Assembly: GCF_000611645.1 (NCBI RefSeq)
Contig: NW_014012207.1
Coordinates: 1 to 14,347, forward strand
Direction: 5' to 3'
DNA from: Monoraphidium neglectum
Lineage: Eukaryota > Chlorophyta > Chlorophyceae > Sphaeropleales > Selenastraceae
DNA: 14,347 nt
Position numbers and translations under genes: made by a program. Position 1 is the first letter of the stretch. Each line of letters opens with the position of its first letter. Under the pieces are notes generated by a model. That model was not told where the DNA came from. It saw only the letters and a list, made by a program, of their open reading frames with translations, and did not search any database. This document shows, piece by piece, positions 1 to 8,432 of this stretch.

Positions 1-359
1 GGGTGGGGGCGAGGGGCCGGGCCGGGTCAAGTGGGCCGGGGGCGCGCGCGGCTCCGAGCGGCGCAGCAGCGCGGCTGCTCGCGGGGATTCACGATGCGAG
101 CCGGGACCACGCCGTGTGTGCCGCGCCCGGCGGCAGGCCGCTGGCCACGGGCCCCGCAGCGCGAACCAGGCGAGGCTGCTGCTGTGGCTTGGCGCCGCAC
201 CTACAGGCAGCTGCAGCTTGTTACACTCGGGCCATTGCTGACGCTCTCCCGCACCCAGGCGCGCCCGCATCCCAAAATCCCCCTGGTTCCCTGCCCCCGA
301 CACCTGCCCCTTGCCACCCCGGCCCCGCGCCGGCCGCCAGGCCCGAGCGCGCGCGCCAG
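1..359 (+). other. Left-edge sequence, intronic or unresolved exons of the PHD gene
   Basis: This is very GC-rich sequence upstream of the first exon I can place. The window opens with a donor-like GGGTGGGGGC run, and several CAG acceptors occur (for example ending at 340 and 359). No frame here gives recognisable protein that continues into the exon at 360, so most of it is probably intron. A short further exon cannot be excluded. Confidence 0.4.
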
Positions 360-1486
360 TCGCGCCTGGTGGAGGTGGATGGCGTGCCGGTGCTGCGGTC
401 AAACAACTACGGCATGCAGCAGGGCGGGATCAGCGCCTGGGAGGAGACGGGTGCGCGGTTGCGGGGCGCGGGGCGCGGGGCCCGGCGGGGCTGAGCGCCG
501 TCCGGGGGGCTGGGGGATGGGATACCACATGAGAGGGCGTCAATAGCCATGCGGCTGCCTGGGATCGGAGGCGACGGTCGGGGAGGGTCATGCCTGCATG
601 GCCGGGCTGGGCTGAGGGGAGCCGTTCTCTCATCGCTGACACCCCAGCGGCGGAGGGCCGATGCCGCTTCGGTGGCGCCGCGAGCAGAAGGCCCTTCCAC
701 CCCAGCGTGTGCGCTTACCCGCTCGACGCGCCCCCGCAGCCACGGGGCGCCCCGCAAGCGCGCCGCCCAAGCGCAAGCATCAGATCGCCGGCCGCGACTA
801 CGGCCACTCAGATACCTGCCAGGTGCGCAGGCGCGGCGGCAGGCACGCCAGCCGACCCCTTAGCTGCCGCGAGCCGCAGGCGCGGGCCTGCACCTCGCCT
901 CAACCTGCTGCACCCAGCCTCTCGATTCCGACCCGTCTTGCTGCCCTCGGTCAAGTTCCGCAGCTGCATGCAATCCGATGCACTATTATCGTACTGCCGC
1001 CACCTGCAGGTCTGCTGGGACGGCGGCGACCTGGTCTGCTGCGACGCCTGCCCGGCCGCGTACCACCCAGAGTGCCTCGGCGCCGAGCCGGCCGCCCTCG
1101 CGGCGGCGAAGCGCTGGTCGTGCCCCCACCACAGCTGCAACGCCTGCGGGCGCCCGGCCCAGGCTGCGGGCGGGCTGCTCTTCAGGCGCGCACGCATCGC
1201 GGGACGCGTCCGCCGCACGGGCTCAGCCTTGACAGGGAACGCGTTGGTGCCGTCGCGACTCAAGGGGCCGCCGCAGCGCTTGGAAAAAAGCGGGCCGCCA
1301 TGCATGGCCGCGCTCTGCCGGCATTTTGCTGCAGCCCACACGCTCATGCGATTGCGATGATCGCGCCTTCGACCGCGTGCTGCTGGCTGGCTGCAGGTGT
1401 GGCGTGTGCGAGGCGGCGTGGTGCGAGGAGCACCTGCAGCCTGACCATCAGATCCTGGGGGACTGGCCGCTGTTTCAGGTGGGGGC

Positions 1487-1531
<45 letters not shown>

Positions 1532-2243
1532 TGTGTATGTGTGTGTGTGTGTGTGCATGCGGGTGTGTCTGTGCGTGTGTGTCTGTGCGTGTGTGTGTGT
1601 GTGTGTGCGCACGCGTGCGTGTGTACGTATATGTATGTGTTTTTGCGCATGTGTGTGTGTGTGTGTGCGCACGCGTGTGTGTGGTGTGTGTGTCAGCTCG
1701 CGTGCGTGTGGTGATACACCAGGGATCTAGGGCAGAGGGGACTTGAGACAGGTGCAGGGGGGTGGGCCATGCTGGCAGAGTTAATGGCAGACCTTTGTGT
1801 GACAGACTGCAGCGGGGGCCCGGCGGATCTTGGGCAGCTAATGCCCTTTTCTGGGTGTGGCATGAGGCACATCTGGGAGGGGGCAGAGCGGGTGTAAACC
1901 CCACAAGTTGATGCCGCATTTTGCTCACCCCTGCGCACTCTCGCCTTCTGCCCGCAAAACGTTGCCTTCTTGTCAGGCGCTCGGCCAGAGCACCCCCACC
2001 ACCGCCTGCTTTGTGCTGTGCGGCGCGGCATGCGTGGAGCTTCACGGGCGCCTGGGCCCGACCATAGAGGACGGCATACGGTCCGCGCTGCGGGGCGGTG
2101 GGGAGCAGCAGCAGCACCAGCACCAGCAGCAGCACGGGGTGGCCAAGAAGCCCAAAAAGGCGGCGGGTTCAACGGCAGGGGTGCGACGCGTGACGACGGG
2201 GGCGGCTGGGGGGTCCGCTCTGGGCTCAGCAGAACCGTCATAA
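360..2243 (+). CDS. PHD-finger (extended PHD) chromatin-associated protein, 3' part of gene
   Basis: Five exons join in phase: about 360-450, 740-822, 1010-1185, 1397-1478 and 1977-2243 (TAA stop). The product has a basic stretch (PPKRKHQ) and then a C4HC3 PHD finger: DTCQVC, VCCDAC, YHPEC, then WSCPHHSC. A second cysteine-rich module follows directly ([28 protein letters not shown]), as in extended PHD domains. The tail has Gln/His-rich and Lys-rich (KKPKKA) parts. PHD fingers bind histone tails, usually lysine 4 of H3, so a nuclear chromatin role is likely. The 5' end is outside the window, so a catalytic domain such as a SNF2 helicase or SET domain could lie upstream; I cannot tell which. 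The first acceptor could be at 340 instead of 359. The intron at 1186-1396 appears to use a GC donor. The gene is convergent with the subtilase downstream. Confidence 0.82.
1186..1396 (+). other. Probable GC-AG intron of the PHD gene
   Basis: The exon ending LLF-AG at 1185 and the exon starting G-TGT-GGC at 1397 rejoin to give an Arg codon and restore the continuous motif [12 protein letters not shown]. The exon border reads TTCAG followed by GCGCGC, and the acceptor is CTGCAG. No GT near the end of the finger gives the same phase and motif. The minor GC-AG intron class is known in algae and other eukaryotes. Confidence 0.6.
1488..1694 (+). repeat. Degenerate (GT)n microsatellite in PHD-gene intron
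   Basis: About 200 bases of almost pure GT/TG alternation, interrupted by GC, AC and TT steps. It lies within the intron at 1479-1976 and starts about 9 bases after the donor GT at 1479. Sub-repeats are visible: a tandem 14-mer (GTGTCTGTGCGTGT) near 1565-1592, and a GT run followed by GCGCACGCGTG that recurs at an exact 60-base offset (about 1591-1616 and 1651-1676). Alternating purine-pyrimidine sequence of this kind can adopt Z-DNA. Confidence 0.95.
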
Positions 2244-3736
2244 GCATCCCTGCAATTGTCTACGACTCACTCACAACCTCACCACTTGAATCACACATCA
2301 TCAAGGAGTTATGGAGTGGAGGCGTCAGGACAGGGCATCAGCCTCATGTGGTCGCGAGCCCTGCCTCATCACAAATTATGCACAATCCCTGTCAAAACGT
2401 GTTGCTGCACTAACTTATCAGCATCTGCAAATATCTGGCTGTGCAAGAGATTTCAGGACTTTGAATCACTTTTGTCAAGCGCATTTTACACCATGCAAAT
2501 GAGTAAACCTCGTGAACGCACAGTACGAGACTCCACGCCCTATCAAGGTCGTGGACATCAGCAGTGTCGGATGTCTGCGGCGTGCCCAACAAAAAACTGC
2601 CAGCAGGCCAGGAGTGCACGGCGCTGGGATCTGCGCGCGGCAAACCAGCACTGGTGAGGTGCATCATTTCTACGAAAGTGTCGTTCTTCAATGGCCAGCC
2701 CGGCTTAGGGGGGAGCTGCCAATCACTTGTCTGAGCGACGGGGCAAAGGCAAGTGTGGCGAATTGGTGCAGGTGTGTGTGGGCGCGCGAGCGCGCGAGTC
2801 AGTGCGCTAGCGTGTGTTGGTGAGATGTATGCACCAAGAAGGTGATGATATGAGTATAATCTGATGTACGCCGCCTGCGCAGGCAAGTGATGTCACTGCC
2901 ATAATGAAAGGCAGGAAAAATCCAGGTCTGGGGGCAAGCGGCGGGCATGTCGCGCAATGTTGCTGCTTAATAGGCGCACAATCAGCTATCAGCCCGTCTC
3001 AAGGACTGCTGCCAGTTTGTGTACGCATAAATCAGTGCTTTTTTGTGTGGATATATGATGCGCGGTGAGCTAGGTATTGTATGTGACGTGGGGCATGGGG
3101 TAAGGGAAGTGGATAGTGAGGTGCGCCGCATGCCCACACCAAGCAAGCGTGAAATTGCCAGCTGGCCGCAGCTATGTGTATTGCCGTCGAAAGGAAGCCG
3201 ATTGCCGCCGCCGCCGGCGCGGGCGTGCGGGTAAGGTTTGGTGAGGAGACCCCGCAGGAATGCGTCAAGCAAACAATTGAGGAAGGACTCAGGCACCCAT
3301 GTGGGTCAAATCAGGGAAGGCAAGCCTGACTGCAGGGCTTGGCGCGTGCGCGCGCCATAATGACGCGCCAAATGGATCTGCGAATGGGTCCGCCAGAAAG
3401 CCAGATAAATGGTTGCTGCCAATGATAAAAGGGGCCTGAGCGAAATCAGCAGCCAAAGCAGTGTGTGTGTGCAGCCTGCAAAGGGTGATGGGGACCTGCT
3501 TTGAAAGCAGGCAATGTCCTAGGCTTCATGCAAAGACAAGCAGGGCCAGACCCAGCTTTGATTGCACAGGCAACCCAGATAAGGAAACACCAAGCAAGGG
3601 CCCGTTTTAAAAAAGGATGCTGCCTTTGTCTGGCGCAATCAGAATGGAGGAAGCATGTTGGTAAGATAGAAAGCTGAAGACAGCCGCAGGCTGCGGCGAC
3701 TGCGAACAGGCAGCAGTGCTGATGAGCGATGATGCA
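2244..3736. other. Intergenic region between convergent genes
   Basis: This holds the 3' flanks of the PHD gene (+) and the subtilase gene (-). GC is clearly lower than in the genes, and frames are broken into short pieces with no recognisable domains. I see no tRNA or rRNA. The chlorophycean-type TGTAA poly(A) signal is not found on the + strand shortly after the PHD-gene stop. A 9-base perfect inverted repeat lies at 3339-3371. Confidence 0.6.
3339..3371. repeat. Short perfect inverted repeat
   Basis: TTGGCGCGT at 3339-3347 is matched by ACGCGCCAA at 3363-3371 around a 15-base spacer that is itself rich in GCGC. It could form a hairpin between the two convergent genes. Function is unknown. 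Confidence 0.55.
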
Positions 3737-6700
3737 TCAAGCGCTCGTTTTCGTTTGGACCGTGGTGCCTACCGCGGTGTTGCCGGCCGCGTCAACCGCG
3801 CACACGCGGAACGCGTAAGCGGACGCCGGCTTCAGGCCCGCGAACGCCACGCTCTGCGGCGCCGCGCCCGCGGGGCTGCCGGCCGGCGAGGACGGCGGCG
3901 CGGCGGCCGTCTGGCCCGAGAGGCCGGCCAGCCGTGCCAGGGTTAGGTAAGAGCCTGTGCACCTGGAGGGCGCAGTGGCCGCCTGGCGGCCAACGATTAC
4001 GTAAGAGGCCACCCCAGAAGCTGCGTCTGTCGCGGCCTGCTGGAACCCGACCGCCATTCCGCCGCCGCCCGACGGCGTCGCCGTCACCGCCATGGACGCC
4101 GCCTGCATCACAGGCGCCGCCGTGTCGAGCACGATCGTGGCCGACGCGGGCGGCGGGTCCCGGGGGCTCGGCGCGCGCGTGGTGCCGCCGTTGGCCGGGT
4201 CCCAGAAGAAAACGGTGACAGTCCGCGGCCCCTGGGGCGACGCCGAGAGCGTGACGCGCTTGGTCTGCGCGTACGCAGACCAACTGGTGCAGCCACCCGC
4301 CGTGGTGACGGCGGCGGACGAGGTTACGCACATGCGCGTCTTGGGCGTCGCCCCTGGGGCGCTGATGGTGAGGGTAACGGCGCGCGTCACGGTGTACTGC
4401 GCGCCGCCGTTGATGACGAGGGTGGTTGTCTGAGTCACCTTTTGGATCGTCGCCGTCGCTGGCGCCGCCATGGTGTTGCCCGCTGCATCCCGCAGGAACA
4501 CGCCGACCGTGCGCGGCCCGTCCCCGCCGTCCGCCAGTCGCCAAACCTTGGACTGCGCAAACGCCACGTACGGCGCGCAGGCCGAGGCGGGGGCGGCGGG
4601 CGGGGGCTCGTTCATGACGCACATGGACGTAACGCCAGAGCCGCCGGGGTCCTGGCCGGAGATGGTGAGGGTGACGTCCAACGCCGGGGTGGTCGCCGCC
4701 CCGCCCTGGATCTGCACCGCCCCCGTCGGCGGCGTCGCGTCGCCGGCGCCGGGGTTAAAAGTTCCCCCCTGCAGCGCCGTGACGGCGGCGGCCAGGTTGA
4801 CGCGCGGCGTGGTGACACTGTTGAGGGGGTCGCTCAGCTTGACGCCGCTGCCCTGCAGCGCGGCGACGATCTGGGCTGCGGTCGCGGCGGGCACGGCGGC
4901 CTTGAGCACGGCCGCGGCGCCCGCGACGTGCGGCGCGGCCTGGCTCGTGCCGGCCATGCTCCAGCCGCCGGCGGTGATGAAGGCGCCGGGGGCGAGCATG
5001 GTCAGGTAGGGGGCGCCATTGGAGAAGCAGGCGACGCCGTCGGGGACTGGGGCCGCGTCGGTGCAGGGGCCCCAGCTGCGGGAGCTGGCGGCGGCGTCGA
5101 AGGACGCGCCCACGCTCACGGCGCTCGGCGCGCAGGCCGGGGAGGGCAGGCCGTCCTGAGGCGGCGCAAGGGGGTGGGGGCACGCTCCGTTTTCACATGG
5201 GGAACCAGGGGGGCCAGGACGCCGCGACGACAAAGGGGTGGGAACGACGGGAATGGAGTACATAAAGCGCCGCAGCTTCCACTGCCCTAAAGGTGTAAGC
5301 TGGCAGCCAGGCCTGCTTTCGGCCAGGCGCAGCCCTAAGCAGGCTCCACAGCCAGCCGCGCGCTCAGGGCGGGGGGCGGCCGAGCCCCGGTTGCGGCGCC
5401 GCGCGGCCGCCCTCGCACCTTTCTGGCGTTGTTGCCGCTCGCCACCACAGGCAGGACGCCCGCCGCCCGCGCCGCCGCGAATGACGCCTCGAACGCGCTA
5501 TCGCCGCAGGCGGCTGGGTAGAAGCCGCCGGAGTTCGAGGTTATGGACAGGTTGATGGCGCAGACGTTGTAGGCGCCGGTGGACTTGGCCTGCACCGCCC
5601 AGTTGACGGCGGCCAGGAGGCTGGAGTCCCAGGCGATGGTCGAGCCCTGCGTGTTGGCCTCCAGGACGTTCTGTTGGGAGTTGGGTGGCGCAGCAGGCAA
5701 TGGTGGAAGGGTGGATGCAGGTGGCCGCAGCCGATCGCTCTTATGGGGTATGTGTGGGTGGTCGGGTGGTAAATTCTGCAATGAATTCTTGCATGTTTGA
5801 GAAGGGGGGGTGGGCCGTCAGCCGTTTGGGTGCTGTGATGATGATGGGCCCGCAGGGCCGCGGGGTTCACCGCTCGCCGATGCGGGTGTCCACTGCCTGC
5901 GCTGCTTTGAGTGACTCAACAGCACCACCCCACTTTAGACGCAGTGCACCACACCCTAAATTCAAGAATCCTCTCCTGCGGCGTCTGCAACACCCCCACC
6001 ACAGGTTTGAACCACCCCCTTCCCCACCGCTGCAGAGCACTGGACGCATCAGCCGCACCCAGCCGGCGCCCTCACCAGAGCCAGGATCAGGGAGCCCGGG
6101 GCGGTCCGCGCCACAATCGAAGCGACGTTTGTCCCATGAGATGTGTCCGCCGCCGGCCCAGAGGAGCCATTTGAGCTGAAGTCTTTGGCCAACGCCACCC
6201 GGCACGGCGGCGGCGCGCCGGGCGTCGCGCAGGATCCAAGGTCGGGGTGCGTCACATCGACAACGCCGTCGACCACCGCGACGAAGCACCCGGCCCCCGC
6301 GTCGCCGGCCGCGGCGGCCGCGGGCTGGTTGATGAGCGGCAGGCTCTGCTGCAGCGCGAGGACGTTGGGGCGGTCGGGCTCGACGCGCGCGACGTCGGGG
6401 TGCGCGCGGAGGGCCGCTAGGGCGGCGGCGTCGGGTAGCTCTACCGCGGAGACTGGCAGGTGCGAGTAGTGCTGCACCAGCCGCGCGCCCGCCGCCGCGG
6501 CGGGCCCGTCGGGCGCGAGGACGCGATACTTTGCGCCGTCCTGCGCGCGGAGGCGCGCGGCGGCGGCGGCGGGCGCGACCGAGGCGGCGTCGGATGCGGG
6601 GGCCGCGGCGGCGGCGGACGGCTCGGGCTGGGGCGTCTGGTCGTCGGCTGAGCTGCCTCCATCCGCCGCGACGCGGTACGTCACCAGCCAGCGCATGGGC

Positions 6701-7077
6701 TTCCCATTCGACATAGATTCCAGGGCGGCCGCCTCTGCGTCGGCGGCTGGGGGTGCTGCGCGAGGGGCCATGCTGGCGGGGCCTCCGCTGACGGTGACGG
6801 CGGCTGTGGCCGGCGACTGGATGGCGCCGGCCGCATCGTCGCTCACTATCCAGCTGCCTGGGATGGCATTGGTTTGTCCATGGGGCTCAAATTCAGACCA
6901 GAGTAGGTCCCTGCAGGCATGCTTTGGCAACACGGCCACGACGTCACCGGTCAGGGGCAGACCACACCCGGTGGTCTGGGCGCGGCCACTGGACTCACCT
7001 TGGGCGGGAGCAACTAGCACTGCCACGAGCAGTAGGCACGACGCCAGAAGCAGTGATTGGTGCCTTTCACCGCTCAT
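3737..7077 (-). CDS. Secreted subtilisin-like serine protease (peptidase S8) with Ig-like and FN3-like tail
   Basis: Three exons on the minus strand, 7077-6076, 5670-5419 and 5155-3737 (TGA), all phase 0, give 890 residues. The start is the ATG at 7077; the frame also opens at a TTG nine bases upstream, which is not a likely start. Residues 1 to about 27 are a signal peptide ending APAQG. Residues about 126-237 resemble an inhibitor-I9 propeptide. The S8 domain shows Asp270 (VAVVDGVVDVTHPDL), His314 (DTSHGTNVAS), oxyanion Asn414 (VVASGNN) and Ser489 (AGTSQAAPHVAG), so it should be active. Residues about 567-656 and 665-760 are two related Ig-like repeats (VTLTIS, MCV, GPRTV, VFxxD), and 764-888 is FN3-like (LKPASAYAFRVCAVDAAGNT). 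No membrane anchor is seen, so secretion to wall or medium is expected. Introns are 263 and 405 bases. The substrate is unknown. Confidence 0.94.
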
Positions 7078-8227
7078 GGTGCTCAAACTCGGACTCGGTC
7101 TGCCTGCTGGGCCGAGCGGGTGACTGAGTGAGTGCAGAGTCCGAGCGTCGCGACAAGCACTGAGAATGAGATGATTTTTTCACGCCGCAACAACTGCACA
7201 ATTCGAGGGTGAAGCGAACGTATCGTGAGCTGATGCAAACTGGACTTCAAACACCCCGTGTCGTCCTTGACTCAACAAAGGGTTACCTGATGGTGGTTCA
7301 TGTCCCCTACCTTCAGAATTGCCTGTATAAAAGTAATTTACCGAGCGTGCACGAGCGTAAGACCCCGCAGGTGCGTCAACGCCTCGCTGGGTACGAGGGG
7401 CAGTGGCCTGGGACACAGCAGCCCTTTAGAGATCTCAATAGGATTTAAAGTGTAATGTACTCCTGGGATGTCGGTCCGACTTGCCGGCTACCGTAAAGTC
7501 AACGTGTGATCTGCGGCCCTCACCGGTCTGGCTGATAAGCACAGATCGATACAGCAGGTGGGTATGAAATGGGTATGAAATGATGAAGAATATTTTGTGA
7601 GTGGTACTGCATGGGAAGCATCACGGCACCCCCACCGTACCGTGGCCGCTGCAAAAGCGCACGTTGCCTGGGGCTGCGGGAGGACGCGCGACCTGCTCAG
7701 CTGCTTGCATCATCAGGCAAGCCCGCCACAGATGGTGACACGCACCTAAGCCGCGTTGATTGTGTGTGTGTTTCATGTTGAGTCAAATTTCTGGGGTGAG
7801 AAGTGCAAGCTTCAGCAAAGGTAGTGGCATCAGATGTTGATTGTACATAGACCACAGTCAAACGAAGCAGACCAGAAGCTAGGGATTGCCTTCAAGACAG
7901 ACCACCATTTGGGCACAAGCGCACCCAAAATGACACAAATAATCCCCCCATTTACGCAGTCATTTACTCGTCATGTGCACAGGTGGTAGCAAATGCAAGC
8001 GCTTGCAAATTCGTGCGGTGCCTGATCATGGGGCAAGTTCAGGGGATGCTGCAGACGTGCGCCACTGCTTCCGACGCCCGGTGGCGGCGCGCCGCCTCCA
8101 GGCAACGCAACGAGGACATCCAAGCCGCAGGCAAGGTGGTTGTGCAAAATGGTAGCAGCCAGTTGTTGACATCACATGTGCGTCACCACAGGGGCGACAT
8201 TAAAATGCAGCATCAGCTGGGCCCACA
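7078..8227. other. Intergenic region: 5' flank of subtilase gene, 3' flank of FAS1 gene
   Basis: About 1.15 kb between two minus-strand genes. It should hold the subtilase promoter and the FAS1 3' UTR. I see no TATA box on the minus strand just upstream of 7077 and no TTACA (minus-strand TGTAA) below 8228. A + strand TATAAAAG lies at 7326-7333 with no gene in front of it, and an 11-base direct repeat lies at 7560-7581. The short frames here show no recognisable domains. Confidence 0.6.
7560..7581. repeat. Two-copy tandem repeat of 11 bases
   Basis: GGGTATGAAAT occurs twice back to back, followed by a related GATGAAGAAT. No function is evident. Confidence 0.8.
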
Positions 8228-8393
8228 CTACAGGGAGCCGTTCTCATCCTCGTAGGGATCCTGCGGTGCCGCCGGCGGAGCCGCGGGCGGCAAGGGCGGC
8301 GCGGCCTGCTGCTGGGTGTAGCCGCCGCCGCCGGCCCCACCGCTGACTTGGCAGTTGATGCAGCAGTTGTTGCAGACAGTGCCTTCGCCCTGC

Positions 8394-8432
<39 letters not shown>

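Noticed and set aside
808..1746. Long open frames in both strands across the PHD gene and GT array (poly-Thr-His and poly-Val-Cys products)
   Set aside because: They arise from GC-rich sequence and the GT microsatellite; they cross the introns of the PHD gene and carry no domain outside the exons.
2842..2935. GTGATGA box C-like sequence suggesting a C/D snoRNA
   Set aside because: No properly spaced CTGA box D or terminal stem was found; the nearest CTGA is too close.
3718..3750. CTGATGAG core resembling a hammerhead ribozyme
   Set aside because: No matching GAAA segment or supporting stems were found nearby, and the match overlaps the 3' end of the subtilase coding sequence.
4442..5290. 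Long + strand open frame (282 codons) opposite the subtilase exon
   Set aside because: It is a shadow of GC-rich coding sequence; the minus strand carries a complete protease domain with catalytic Ser, and the + frame has only Arg/Gly-rich noise.
7078..7086. TTG nine bases upstream as the subtilase start
   Set aside because: The ATG at 7077 is in the same frame and directly precedes the signal peptide; a TTG start is not expected for a nuclear gene.
7209..7455. 79-codon + strand frame followed by TGTAA, resembling a gene 3' end with poly(A) signal
   Set aside because: The TGTAA is only three bases after the stop, the TATA box lies inside the frame rather than upstream, and no domain is recognisable.
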